Positions 1 through 8,769 are shown, numbered from the stretch's first letter. The stretch is DNA of 64,000 nt from Streptomyces filipinensis (GCF_014649495.1 NZ_BMTD01000003.1:434001-498000), one strand, 5' to 3'. Notes: a model not told the origin generated them from the letters alone. Program-made: numbers and translations.

Positions 1-995
1 TCGGCGAGATCACCGCCCAGGACCACCCGGCTCGGGTTCAGAAGATTGCAGAGATTGGCCACTCCACTGCCGATGTGGCGGCCGACGTCGGCGATCACCC
101 GACGGCAGCCCGGGTCACCGTCCCTGGCCAGCCGTACGACGCCCTCCATCGTCAGATCGGGGCCGTGGCTGGGCTGGAGCAGCGGGAGCACATAGCGCGC
201 GGCCGCGAAGGTCTCCAGGCAGCCGCGGTTACCGCAACGGCAGACCGGGCCGGATTCATCGAGTGTAATATGTCCGATTTCCCCGGCTGTGCCGCCCGGG
301 CCGCGATAGATCTTCCCGTCGATCACCAGACCGGCGCCGACGCCGCTCGCGACCTTGATGTACGCGAGGTCCCGGACGCCCTTCCCGCTGCCCCAGACCA
401 GCTCGCCGAGGGCGCCCAGGTTGGCGTCGTTGTCCACGTGCACGGGCACGCCGAGCCGCTCGCGCAGCTCCTCGGCGGGCTTGGTGCCGCCCCAGCCGGG
501 CAGGATCGCGGTGGACCCCAGCGTGCCCGACTCCACGTCGATCGGGCCCGGCACACCGAGGCCCACGCCGGCCACCTTGGACCGGTTCACGCCCGTTGCC
601 GCGATCAGGCGGTCGACCAGCTCCTCCGCCCGGTCGAAGCCCTGGGCGGCGGAGGCGTCGACGTCCAGCGGCTCGGCCTCCTCGGCCAGCACCTGGTGGG
701 CGAGGTTGCCGATCGCGACGCGCAGATGGGTGTGCCCGAAGTCGACGCCGATCACGATCCCGGCGTCTCCGCTGAGGCTGACGCTGCGGGCGCGGCGCCC
801 GCCCGCCGATGTGGGCGTGACCTCGACGGTTCCGCCGTCCTTCAGCTCCCGCACGATGTTGGAGACCGTCGCGGCGGACAGACCGGTCGTCCGCGCGATC
901 TCCGCCTGCGTGAGGGACCCGGCCAGGCGCACGGCCCGTACAACCCGCTCCAGGTTGGCTCGGTGCAGCGACGACTGCGACCCTGGAGTCTCCAC
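1..995 (-). CDS. rok7B7: ROK-family transcriptional regulator, Rok7B7-like (3' end cut by window)
   Basis: The 331 residues seen form a winged-helix N-terminus (about residues 10-55, with the helix QAEIARTTGLSAATVSNIV), then a sugar-kinase-like ROK domain with a phosphate loop (GVDFGHTHLRVAIG) and the zinc signature CRCGNRGCLE, which fits a ROK repressor rather than a bare glucokinase. The start is GTG at 993-995, five bases after a perfect AGGAGG. The C-terminal part (perhaps 60-70 residues) lies outside the window. It sits downstream of ngcEFG on the same strand, across a 225-base gap with its own inverted repeat, so it may have its own promoter. From memory the same order holds in S. coelicolor, where Rok7B7 (SCO6008) affects sugar uptake, carbon catabolite control and antibiotic production. 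The family call is firm; orthology rests on context. Confidence 0.88.
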   Translation of the reverse strand, partial: METPGSQSSLHRANLERVVRAVRLAGSLTQAEIARTTGLSAATVSNIVRELKDGGTVEVTPTSAGGRRARSVSLSGDAGIVIGVDFGHTHLRVAIGNLAHQVLAEEAEPLDVDASAAQGFDRAEELVDRLIAATGVNRSKVAGVGLGVPGPIDVESGTLGSTAILPGWGGTKPAEELRERLGVPVHVDNDANLGALGELVWGSGKGVRDLAYIKVASGVGAGLVIDGKIYRGPGGTAGEIGHITLDESGPVCRCGNRGCLETFAAARYVLPLLQPSHGPDLTMEGVVRLARDGDPGCRRVIADVGRHIGSGVANLCNLLNPSRVVLGGDLA

Positions 996-1097
996 GACGA
1001 CCTCCTGAGCGCGGGGCCGCTTCGGCGAGGCCCCGCGTATGTCCAACTAGTGAACTCTAAGCTGAGCCGTTCGGGGTTGCTTACGTCAAGAGGTTGA

Positions 1098-1148
1098 ACC
1101 GTTTCCGGGTACCCCGAAAACGGTACGTACACGTCCGAAAACGGCACG
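1098..1148. promoter_or_regulatory. Inverted repeat plus repeated CCGAAAACGG between ngcG and the ROK gene
   Basis: An imperfect inverted repeat (ACCGTTTCCGGG, then CCCCGAAAACGGT, 1098-1124) is followed by another CCGAAAACGG at 1135-1144. The copies repeat as CCGAAAACGGNACG at a 21-base step, two helical turns. The pattern could be a regulator's operator for the ROK gene, whose GTG lies about 100 bases away, or a terminator for ngcG. There is no T-run, and the repetition on one helix face favours protein binding. Nothing else stands out in the 996-1220 gap. Confidence 0.45.
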
Positions 1149-1220
1149 CATGCCGCCCCGGCGAGGGGGACGGCGTGCGTACGGACGGACGCGGGGTGTC
1201 ACCCCGCCGGGTGCGCGGCG

Positions 1221-2144
1221 CTATTTCAGCGCCCCCGCGGTCAGGCCCTGGACGACCTGGCGCTGGAAGACGATGTACGCCCCGAGGACCGGCAGCATGG
1301 CCATCACCAGGCCGGCGAAGAGACCGGACCAGTCCCCCTTGTACCCCTGGCTGACGGCCAGCTGGACCAGACCCTGGGTGAGGACCCGTTTGTCGGGGTC
1401 GGTGTTCAGGACCGTGGGCAGCATGTACTGGTTCCACTGGCCCAGGAAGTTGAAGATGCCGACGCTGATCAGGCCGGGTTTGGCCATGGGCAGCATGATC
1501 TGGAAGAACGTACGCGTGTGCGAAGCGCCGTCCACGAAGGCCGCCTCCGCGACCGAGGTGGGCAGGGTACGGAAGAAGGCCGTGAGGAAGAAGACCGTGA
1601 ACGGCAGCGAGTACGCGATGTAGACCAGGATCAGGCCGTGGATGGTGTTCAGCAGTCCCATGTTGTTCACGACGTAGAACAGCGGGACCAGCGCGAGCAT
1701 GATCGGGAAGCTCATGCCGCCGATGAACAGGTAGTAGATGAAGCGGTTGCCCGGGAAGTCGAAGCGGGCGAGGACATAGGCCGCCATGGAGCCGAGGACC
1801 AGGGTGCCGATGAGCGAGCCCCCGACCACCAGGACGGTGTTGAGGAAGTAGTCGCTCATGTTGGCCTGGGTCCAGGCCCGCGACCAGTTGTCGAAGTGCA
1901 GCGTGTGCGGCAGCGACCAGGGCGAGCCGAAGATCGAGCTGTCGTCCTTGAAGGACGTCATCACCGCCCACAGCAACGGCGTGACCACCATGATCGCCCA
2001 GATGACCAGCACGCCGTGGGAGAAGACGTTGAGGACACCGCCCTCCTTCTTCGGCCGGGCGGGCCTCGGGGCCGGTGTCTCGGCCTTGGAGACGGTGGCG
2101 CCGGACTCGGCCGGCAGCGGGGCGGGGGTCTCGGTCGTCTTCAT
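1221..2144 (-). CDS. ngcG: Chitosugar ABC transporter, inner-membrane permease NgcG
   Basis: A 307-residue MalG-type permease. After a Pro/Ala-rich cytoplasmic N-terminus (about 40 residues) come six hydrophobic segments, the first at SHGVLVIWAIMVVTPLLWAV. The coupling loop that contacts the shared ATPase reads EAAFVDGASHTRTFFQIMLP, the family's EAA...G...I.LP motif. It would form the membrane channel with NgcF and import N-acetylglucosamine and N,N'-diacetylchitobiose delivered by NgcE. It starts four bases after the ngcF stop, so the two are co-transcribed. No ATPase gene lies nearby, as is usual in Streptomyces, where MsiK serves many sugar importers. Confidence 0.9.
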   Translation of the reverse strand: MKTTETPAPLPAESGATVSKAETPAPRPARPKKEGGVLNVFSHGVLVIWAIMVVTPLLWAVMTSFKDDSSIFGSPWSLPHTLHFDNWSRAWTQANMSDYFLNTVLVVGGSLIGTLVLGSMAAYVLARFDFPGNRFIYYLFIGGMSFPIMLALVPLFYVVNNMGLLNTIHGLILVYIAYSLPFTVFFLTAFFRTLPTSVAEAAFVDGASHTRTFFQIMLPMAKPGLISVGIFNFLGQWNQYMLPTVLNTDPDKRVLTQGLVQLAVSQGYKGDWSGLFAGLVMAMLPVLGAYIVFQRQVVQGLTAGALK

Positions 2145-2148
2145 CGCT

Positions 2149-3075
2149 TCAGAACTCCAGCCGCTCGCGACGGCCCAGCCGCATCACGATCGCCGCGAAG
2201 GCGAGCGTGACCACGAGGAGGGCGACGCCGATGGTGGTGGCGTAGGCGGCCTGACCGTCCCGGAACGCCTTCTGGTACACGTACAGGACCATCACCGTGG
2301 TCGAGTAGTCGGGCCCGCCCGGTCCGGTCGTCATGATCTGTACGACCGCGAACGACTCGGCGCCGAGGGCGAGGATGCCCATGTAGACCCAGCCGGACTG
2401 CACGGTGTCCCACAGCAGCGGCAGGGTGATGCGGAAGAAGGTGCTGAAGCGGCTGGCGCCGTCGAGCAGCGCCGCCTCGTACAGCTCGGCCGGGATGGAG
2501 GCCATGCCCGCCGAGAACAGCACCACGAAGAAGCCGACCGTGGACCACACCAGGACCGCCATCACGCACCACAGCGCGAGGCTCGGGTCGCCCAGCCACA
2601 GGGGCTGGACGTGGTCGAGGCCGATACCCCGCAGGACCGAGTTGATCGCACCGCTGTCCGGGTTGTAGGCGAAGGCGAACAGCAGCGAGACGATCGCGAT
2701 GGACAGGACCTGCGGGAAGAAATAGACGATCTTGTAGAAGGACGAGCCCCGGACCCCGGAGATCACGGGGCCGCCCCTCCTGCGGCGTCCGCCGACATTG
2801 ATCATGAAGGCGAAGAACAGCGCCAGGCTGATCGTCACCAGCGGGAGCACCAGGGCGAACAGCAGACTGTGCTGCAACGACTTCCAGAAGACGTCGTCGT
2901 CGAGCATCCTCTTGTAGTTGTCGAAGCCGACCATCTTGAAATCGGGGCTCAGGCCGGTCCAGTCCGTGAACGAGTAGTAGATGGACTGGATGAACGGCCA
3001 CACCACGAAGAGCGCGTACAGTCCCAGGGGCAGAACCAGAAAGCCCACGATGAACCGGTACTTGCCGTGCTGCAT
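2149..3075 (-). CDS. ngcF: Chitosugar ABC transporter, inner-membrane permease NgcF
   Basis: A 308-residue MalF-type permease, partner of NgcG. It has about six membrane segments starting at FIVGFLVLPLGLYALFVVWPF, a periplasmic loop with the SFTDWTG motif usual in MalF-like proteins, and the coupling motif EAALLDGASRFSTFFRITLP. ATG at 3073-3075 is preferred over an in-frame GTG six bases upstream (3081), because GGAG lies five bases from the ATG and would touch the GTG. It lies 30 bases after ngcE in the same operon. Confidence 0.9.
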   Translation of the reverse strand: MQHGKYRFIVGFLVLPLGLYALFVVWPFIQSIYYSFTDWTGLSPDFKMVGFDNYKRMLDDDVFWKSLQHSLLFALVLPLVTISLALFFAFMINVGGRRRRGGPVISGVRGSSFYKIVYFFPQVLSIAIVSLLFAFAYNPDSGAINSVLRGIGLDHVQPLWLGDPSLALWCVMAVLVWSTVGFFVVLFSAGMASIPAELYEAALLDGASRFSTFFRITLPLLWDTVQSGWVYMGILALGAESFAVVQIMTTGPGGPDYSTTVMVLYVYQKAFRDGQAAYATTIGVALLVVTLAFAAIVMRLGRRERLEF

Positions 3076-3105
3076 CGCCACTCCGGTGCGTTGAGAGGGT
3101 GCTGG

Positions 3106-4551
3106 TTACTGGTGCTTGTAGTGCTTGATGGAGGTGTCCTTGGCCGCCTCGTCGGCGAATCCCTGGATCTTCTTGATGGCCTCGGCGGGGCTGAGCCGGC
3201 CTGCCATCATCTCGCCGAGCCCGGCGACACCGATCTTCTCCTTCTGCAGCTGCACGTACCAGTCCTGCAGCCGCGGATTCACCACGTTGGATCCGGCCAG
3301 CTTGAGCGCCGCCACACCCGACTTCAGGCCCGGGGTGAGGGTGATGCCGGTGGTGCCGCCGTTGTACGCGGTCAGCGACTTCACCTTGGCGGTGAAGTTC
3401 TTCGAGGACGCCTCGGAGAGCATGATGCGCAGCTGCTCCATGCCGCCCTCGACGTTCGCGGCCTTGGCCGGCACGATGAAGGGCTCACCGCCGGAGGCCC
3501 AGATGGTGCCGAACGGCATCTTGTCGGAGGAGTCGATGCCGGTGGGCGCGGACACCGCGAGGTCGAAGTCGGCCGGGATGACGTTGGCCGACTCGTTCTC
3601 CACCCAGGAGCCGTTCGGGATGAACAGGGCCTTGCCCTTGGCCCAGGCGGTCTGCGACTGGATGTGGTCCAGGCCGGGGGTGCCCTGGAGGATGTAGCCC
3701 TTCTTGTACAGCTCGTAGTACGCCTCGAAGCAGGCCTTGACGGCCGGGTGCTTCCAGGCGTTCGGCTCCAGGTTGTCGATGGCGTCGAGCACCTCGCGCC
3801 CGCCGACCTTGCCGATCATCGGGTAGAGCGAGAAGGGGACGTAGTACGGGTACTTGCCCGCGTACGTCCAGCCCGCCATGCCCTTCTTCTTGGCCTTCTC
3901 GCAGACCTTGAGCATCTCGTCCCAGGTCTCGGGGTACTTCTCGTCGAGCGAGTCCAGGGCCTTCTGCGAGTACCAGACGCCGTACACCGTGTAGGCGTAG
4001 TAGAGGATCCAGACCGGCTTGCCGTCGAACTGGCCCATCTCCACGATGCCGGGGCGCAGCGTGTCGCGGACCTTCTTGCCCGGGTCGTCGTACGACGGGG
4101 CGTCCAGCAGCGGGGTCAGGTCGGCCAGCTGGTTCTTGCCGACGAGCACGCCCATGTCCATCTGCTCGGCGCCGGAGTTGTCGATGAGGTCCGGCGGGTT
4201 GCCCTGGTTGAAGCGCGGCTGCAGGGTGGACTGGATCTTCTGGGTGGCGGAGAACTTCACGGTGGCCTTGGGGAAGTCCTTCTCGTAGACCTTCACCGCG
4301 TCCTGGGCGTACTCCTTGCCGAAGCCGCCGTCGAAGAGGACGAACTCCATCTTGGCGGTGTCGTTGACGCCGAGCGGGTTCTTGGCGGTCTTCTTCCCCG
4401 CCTTGTCCTTCTTCTGGCCGCCTCCGCCGCTGCTCGCACAGGCGGACAGCAGGCCCATGCCCGGGGCCGCGACCAGGCCGAGCGCGGCGGACCGCTTGAT
4501 CAGATCGCGACGGCCGACACCTTCGGCACCGTGGTTCGAGGTGGATCCCAT
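3106..4551 (-). CDS. ngcE: N-acetylglucosamine/diacetylchitobiose-binding lipoprotein NgcE
   Basis: A 481-residue solute-binding protein of the extracellular family 1 type. The N-terminus has a twin-arginine signal (GVGRRDLIKR) and a lipobox ending LLSAC with Cys38, so it is probably a Tat-exported lipoprotein. The mature part matches my memory of S. olivaceoviridis NgcE closely, for example QSTLQPRFNQG, SGAEQMDMGVLVGK and the C-terminal DTSIKHYKHQ. It captures GlcNAc and chitobiose for NgcF/NgcG. The frame is open upstream to 4869, but the conserved MGSTS start at 4551 follows a purine-rich GGAGAAGGCGAGGA. The 5' region holds tandem 10-base repeats and a DasR-like box over the likely promoter, so repression relieved by chitin breakdown products is expected. 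Confidence 0.93.
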   Translation of the reverse strand: MGSTSNHGAEGVGRRDLIKRSAALGLVAAPGMGLLSACASSGGGGQKKDKAGKKTAKNPLGVNDTAKMEFVLFDGGFGKEYAQDAVKVYEKDFPKATVKFSATQKIQSTLQPRFNQGNPPDLIDNSGAEQMDMGVLVGKNQLADLTPLLDAPSYDDPGKKVRDTLRPGIVEMGQFDGKPVWILYYAYTVYGVWYSQKALDSLDEKYPETWDEMLKVCEKAKKKGMAGWTYAGKYPYYVPFSLYPMIGKVGGREVLDAIDNLEPNAWKHPAVKACFEAYYELYKKGYILQGTPGLDHIQSQTAWAKGKALFIPNGSWVENESANVIPADFDLAVSAPTGIDSSDKMPFGTIWASGGEPFIVPAKAANVEGGMEQLRIMLSEASSKNFTAKVKSLTAYNGGTTGITLTPGLKSGVAALKLAGSNVVNPRLQDWYVQLQKEKIGVAGLGEMMAGRLSPAEAIKKIQGFADEAAKDTSIKHYKHQ

Positions 4552-4620
4552 GCTCAAGTCCTCGCCTTCTCCAGGACTCAGGCGGTGAACCGGATCCTCC
4601 CCGGCACCGCGGTCGGGTAG

Positions 4621-4689
4621 TGCTGGGTCGTGCAGAGTCGTGCAGAGTCGTGCTGGGTCAATGCAGAGTCGTGCGGGATCGTGCGGGAA
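4621..4689. repeat. Tandem 10-bp repeats in the ngcE leader region
   Basis: Six complete copies plus a partial one of a 10-base unit, TGCWGRGTCG or close variants, run head to tail (4621-4660, then 4662-4687 after one inserted base). They lie between the putative ngcE promoter and its start codon, so they should be transcribed into the 5' leader. The 10-base period is close to a helical turn, so one face of the DNA carries the same bases repeatedly. They are too short and uninterrupted for a CRISPR array. Function is unknown. Confidence 0.75.
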
Positions 4690-4695
4690 ACGCCG

Positions 4696-4728
4696 ACAGG
4701 TATAGTCCACTTTCGGTCGGCTGAGCAA
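4696..4728 (-). promoter_or_regulatory. Putative ngcE promoter overlapped by a DasR-responsive element
   Basis: On the minus strand TTGCTC (4723-4728) and TATACC (4699-4704) are 18 bases apart, a plausible -35/-10 pair. The top-strand segment ACAGGTATAGTCCACT (4696-4711) agrees at 12 of 16 positions with the DasR consensus ACTGGTCTAGACCAGT and covers the -10. A DasR-type repressor bound there would block ngcEFG. The rest of the 4552-4943 gap holds the tandem repeats on one side and the GH92 promoter and operator on the other; TTGACA at 4853-4858 may be the GH92 -35. Confidence 0.55.
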
Positions 4729-4901
4729 GATCGAATGCAGGGTTCGCCCTGGGTCTTTTCCGAGTTGAGACCTCGCGGAAATATGAGCGGCCCGTGTGCG
4801 GCAAGGCGGAAAAAGTCGCGACATAAGTCCCTGAATGCCACACCCAACACCCTTGACATCACGGGCCACTTGACGCCCTACTGGTTCCTGCGCCCCGAGG
4901 T

Positions 4902-4915
4902 AGACAACGTTGTCT
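4902..4915. promoter_or_regulatory. Palindromic operator before the GH92 gene
   Basis: AGACAACGTTGTCT is a perfect 14-base palindrome 28 bases before the ATG of the GH92 gene at 4944, just upstream of its ribosome site (AGGAGGGG, 4927-4934). The same 12-base core GACAACGTTGTC recurs before the second GH92 gene. The central CG step and symmetry are typical of LacI-family operators. No LacI-type gene is in the window, so the regulator would act from elsewhere. Confidence 0.7.
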
Positions 4916-4943
4916 GTAGGGGGTGCAGGAGGGGAATCCGTAG

Positions 4944-7900
4944 ATGCAGCGGAGAACTCGGCACAGATGGGGCCCGGCGGTCGTCCTCACGGCCGCCTTT
5001 GTCATGGCCGTCGGCGCTCAGGGCGCGGCGGTCGCCCTGCCCGCCAAGGCTCGGGCCGCCGACCGGGAGTTCGCATCCTCGTTCGAGACGGGCGATCCCG
5101 CGCCGGACTGGCTGAACACCGTGGACACCGGGCCGGACGGCACCAAGCGGGCCTCCGGCGTGGACGGCGGCTACAGCACCGGCATTCCGGGCAACGTCAC
5201 CGACCATGTCACCGACGTCCGGGCGAGCGGCGAGAACGCCGGGGCCGGCGAGGTGGAGGAGAACCTGGTCGACGGCGAGCCCGGCACCAAGTGGCTGACC
5301 TTCGAACCCACCGGCTGGGTGGAGTTCGACCTGGACAAGCCGGTCAAGCTGCTGACGTACGCACTCACCTCGGCCAACGACTACGCCCAGCGGGACCCGA
5401 AGGACTGGACGCTGCTCGGCTCGGCCGACGGCAAGGCCTGGAAGACGGTCGACACCCGCTCGGGCCAGGCCTTCTCCGAACGGTTCCAGACCAGGTCGTA
5501 CGACCTGGACCAGCCGGCCGAGTACCAGCACTTCCGGCTGGAGGTCACGAAGAACAACGGCGCCCCGGACATCCTGCAGCTCGCCGACGTCCAGTTCTCC
5601 ACCGGCGGCGGGGGCGGCCCGGTACCCCAGGACATGCTGACCCTGGTCGACAAGGGCCCCACTGGCTCGCCGACGGCCAAGGCGCGGGCCGGGTTCACCG
5701 GAAGGAGGGCCCTGCGCTACGCCGGACGGCACACGGCGGGCGGCCGGGCGTACTCGTTCAACAAGGTCTTCGACGTGAACGTGAAGGTCGCCGGCGACAC
5801 CCGGCTGTCGTACCGCATCTTCCCGTCGATGGCCGACGGCGACCGGGACTACGACGCCACCGACGTCTCCCTCGACCTGGCCTTCACGGACGGCACCTAT
5901 CTGAGTGACCTGGGCGCGCTGGACCAGCACGGGTTCCCGCTGTCGCCGCGCGGACAGGGCACGTCGAAGTCGCTGTACGTCAACCAGTGGAACGACGTGG
6001 TCTCGGGGATCGGCTCGGTGGCGGCCGGGAAGACGGTCGACCGGATCCTGGTGGCGTACGACTCCCCCGACGGTCCGGCGAAGTTCCGGGGCTGGATCGA
6101 CGACGTGGCGATCAAGCCCGTGGCGCCCGAGAAGCCCAGGGCACATCTGTCGGACTACGCACTGACCACGCGGGGCACCAACTCCAGCGGCAGCTTCTCA
6201 CGCGGCAACAACTTCCCTGCGACGGCCCTGCCGCATGGCTTCAACTTCTGGACGCCGGTGACCAACGCGTCCTCGCTGAGCTGGCTGTACGAGTACGCAC
6301 GTGCGAACAACGACGACAACCTGCCCACGATACAGGCGTTCAGCGCGAGCCATGAGCCGAGCCCGTGGATGGGTGACCGGCAGACCTTCCAGGTGATGCC
6401 GTCGGCCGCCGCCGGCACCCCGGACACCGGCCGGACGGCGCGTGAGCTGCCGTTCCGGCACGAGAACGAGACCGCGCGGCCGTACTACTACGGGGTGCGT
6501 TTCGAAAACGGTCTCAGGGCCGAGATGACCCCGACCGACCATGCGGCGGTGCTGCGCTTCACCTACCCCGGCGACGACGCGAGCGTCCTGTTCGACAACG
6601 TCACCGAGCAGGCGGGGCTGACCCTGGACAAGGGGCACGGGATCGTCACCGGCTACTCGGACGTGAAGTCGGGCCTGTCCACCGGGGCCACCCGGCTGTT
6701 CGTGTACGGCACCTTCGACAAGCCGGTCACCGCCGGCGGATCGAGCGGGGTGAAGGGCTACCTCCGCTTCGCCGCGGGCACGGACCGCACCGTCACCCTG
6801 CGCCTGGCGACCTCGCTGATCAGCGTGGACCAGGCGAAGGAGAACCTGCGCCAGGAGATCCCGGACGGCACCTCCTTCGACACGGTGAGGGCGCGGGCGC
6901 AGCGCGCCTGGGACACGCTGCTCGGCAAGGTCGAGGTGGAGGGCGCGACCCCGGACCAGCTGACCACGCTGTACTCCAGCATGTACCGGCTGTACCTGTA
7001 CCCGAACTCCGGCTTCGAGAAGGTCGCGGACGCCTACCGGTACGCCTCGCCCTTCTCCCCGATGCAGAGCCAGGACACCCCGACCCACACCGGCGCGAAG
7101 ATCGTCGAGGGCAAGGTGTACGTCAACAACGGCTTCTGGGACACCTACCGCACCACCTGGCCGGCGTACTCGTTCCTGACCCCCTCCCAGGCGGGCGAGA
7201 TGGTCGACGGGTTCGTGCAGCAGTACAAGGACGGCGGCTGGACCTCGCGCTGGTCCTCCCCCGGTTACGCCGACCTGATGACCGGCACCTCCTCGGACGT
7301 GGCGTTCGCCGACGCGTACGTGAAGGGCGTGCAGTTCGACGCGAAGGCGGCCTACGACGCGGCCCTGAAGAACGCGACCGTCGTCCCGCCGACGTCGGGC
7401 GTGGGCCGCAAGGGCATGAGCACCTCGCCGTTCCTCGGCTACACCAGCACCGCGACCGGCGAGGGCCTGTCCTGGGCGATGGAGGGCTATGTCAACGACT
7501 ACGGCATCGCGAAGATGGGCGAGGCCCTGTACCGGAAGACGGGCGAGAAGCACTACGCCGAGGAGTCGGCGTACTTCCTCAACCGCGCCCGGGACTACGT
7601 GAACCTGTTCGACTCCAAGGCGGGCTTCTTCCAGGGCCGCGACGCCAAGGGCAACTGGCGGCTGGACTCCTCGGCGTACGACCCGCGCGTGTGGGGCTAC
7701 GACTACACGGAGACCAACGGCTGGGGCTACGCCTTCACCGCTCCGCAGGACAGCCGGGGCCTGGCCAACCTGTACGGCGGCCGGCAGGGGCTCGCGGACA
7801 AGCTCGACGCGTACTTCGCGACGCCGGAGACGGCCTCGCCGGACTACGTGGGGTCCTACGGCGGTGTCATCCACGAGATGACCGAGGCCCGGGACGTCCG

Positions 7901-8747
7901 GATGGGCATGTACGGCCACTCCAACCAGGTCGCGCACCACGTCATCTACATGTACGACGCGGCCGGCGAGCCCTGGAAGGCGCAGGCGTACGTGCGTGAG
8001 GCGCTGTCCCGGCTGTACACGGGCAGCGAGATCGGACAGGGCTACCACGGCGACGAGGACAACGGCGAGCAGTCGGGCTGGTACCTCTTCTCCGCGCTCG
8101 GCTTCTACCCGCTGGTGATGGGCAGCGGCGAGTACTCCATCGGCTCCCCGCTGTTCAAGAAGGTCACCGTCCATCTGGAGAACGGCCGCGACCTGGTCGT
8201 CAAGGCAGCGGGGAACAGCGCGAAGAACGTCTACGTCCAGGGCGTGACCTTCGACGGCCGGCCGTGGACGTCCACGTCGCTCCCGCACTCGCTGCTGTCC
8301 AAGGGCGGAGAGCTGGAGTTCTTCATGGGCGCCAAGCCGTCGACGTGGGGCACGGGCAAGAACGCCGCCCCGGTCTCCGTCACCCAGGACGACAAGGTGC
8401 CGGCGCCCCGGGCGGACGTCCTCAGGGGCGACGGGCCGCTCTTCGACAACACGTCGGCGACGGAGGCTGCGGTCACCTCGGTGAACCTGCCGGTGGGCAA
8501 AGCCGTCCAGCCCGTCCAGTACACCCTGACGTCCTCGGCCGACCACACCAGGGCGCCGACCGGCTGGACCCTCCAGGGGTCCACGGACGGCACCACCTGG
8601 CGGACCCTGGACCACCGCTCGGGCGAACGGTTCGCCTGGGACCGCCAGACCCGGGCGTTCACCATCGCCACGCCGGGCAGGTACCCGAAGTACCGGCTGG
8701 TCCTGGACGGCGCGGGGACGCTGGCGGAGGTGGAGCTGCTGGCCTGA
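4944..8747 (+). CDS. Secreted GH92 enzyme, likely mannosyl-phosphodiester type (catalytic Glu replaced by Gln)
   Basis: A 1,267-residue exported protein. In order: signal peptide (about 1-37), an F5/8-type C carbohydrate-binding domain (about 90-205), a beta-sandwich region (about 220-395), the GH92 N-domain and (alpha/alpha)6 catalytic domain (about 400-1110), and a second F5/8-type C domain (about 1150-1267). GH92 enzymes are calcium-dependent, inverting alpha-mannosidases. The general-base region is present (GDEDNGE, Asp1037/Asp1039). Where classic members have GNEP, carrying the acid Glu, this protein reads GHSNQVAHH, with Gln995. In Cellulosimicrobium CcGH92_5, as I recall, a Gln here marks an enzyme that removes mannose from mannosyl-1-phosphate diesters. 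Likely substrates are fungal phosphomannans. A terminator separates it from the convergent second GH92. Confidence 0.88.
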   Translation: MQRRTRHRWGPAVVLTAAFVMAVGAQGAAVALPAKARAADREFASSFETGDPAPDWLNTVDTGPDGTKRASGVDGGYSTGIPGNVTDHVTDVRASGENAGAGEVEENLVDGEPGTKWLTFEPTGWVEFDLDKPVKLLTYALTSANDYAQRDPKDWTLLGSADGKAWKTVDTRSGQAFSERFQTRSYDLDQPAEYQHFRLEVTKNNGAPDILQLADVQFSTGGGGGPVPQDMLTLVDKGPTGSPTAKARAGFTGRRALRYAGRHTAGGRAYSFNKVFDVNVKVAGDTRLSYRIFPSMADGDRDYDATDVSLDLAFTDGTYLSDLGALDQHGFPLSPRGQGTSKSLYVNQWNDVVSGIGSVAAGKTVDRILVAYDSPDGPAKFRGWIDDVAIKPVAPEKPRAHLSDYALTTRGTNSSGSFSRGNNFPATALPHGFNFWTPVTNASSLSWLYEYARANNDDNLPTIQAFSASHEPSPWMGDRQTFQVMPSAAAGTPDTGRTARELPFRHENETARPYYYGVRFENGLRAEMTPTDHAAVLRFTYPGDDASVLFDNVTEQAGLTLDKGHGIVTGYSDVKSGLSTGATRLFVYGTFDKPVTAGGSSGVKGYLRFAAGTDRTVTLRLATSLISVDQAKENLRQEIPDGTSFDTVRARAQRAWDTLLGKVEVEGATPDQLTTLYSSMYRLYLYPNSGFEKVADAYRYASPFSPMQSQDTPTHTGAKIVEGKVYVNNGFWDTYRTTWPAYSFLTPSQAGEMVDGFVQQYKDGGWTSRWSSPGYADLMTGTSSDVAFADAYVKGVQFDAKAAYDAALKNATVVPPTSGVGRKGMSTSPFLGYTSTATGEGLSWAMEGYVNDYGIAKMGEALYRKTGEKHYAEESAYFLNRARDYVNLFDSKAGFFQGRDAKGNWRLDSSAYDPRVWGYDYTETNGWGYAFTAPQDSRGLANLYGGRQGLADKLDAYFATPETASPDYVGSYGGVIHEMTEARDVRMGMYGHSNQVAHHVIYMYDAAGEPWKAQAYVREALSRLYTGSEIGQGYHGDEDNGEQSGWYLFSALGFYPLVMGSGEYSIGSPLFKKVTVHLENGRDLVVKAAGNSAKNVYVQGVTFDGRPWTSTSLPHSLLSKGGELEFFMGAKPSTWGTGKNAAPVSVTQDDKVPAPRADVLRGDGPLFDNTSATEAAVTSVNLPVGKAVQPVQYTLTSSADHTRAPTGWTLQGSTDGTTWRTLDHRSGERFAWDRQTRAFTIATPGRYPKYRLVLDGAGTLAEVELLA

Positions 8748-8769
8748 CGGGCTCCTGGCACACGGCAGT

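Noticed and set aside
1858-4620. A 920-codon plus-strand open frame over the ngc genes
   Set aside because: It is antisense to three clear transporter genes, has Arg/Asp/Gly/Val-biased low-complexity translation and no domain; a GC-rich shadow.
4621-4689. Ten-base repeats as a CRISPR or plasmid iteron origin
   Set aside because: Units are too short for CRISPR, and there is no replication-initiator gene or AT-rich stretch nearby.
4878-6146. A 422-codon minus-strand frame over the first GH92 gene
   Set aside because: No motif, shadow composition, and it covers the promoter, operator and signal-peptide region of a well-supported gene.
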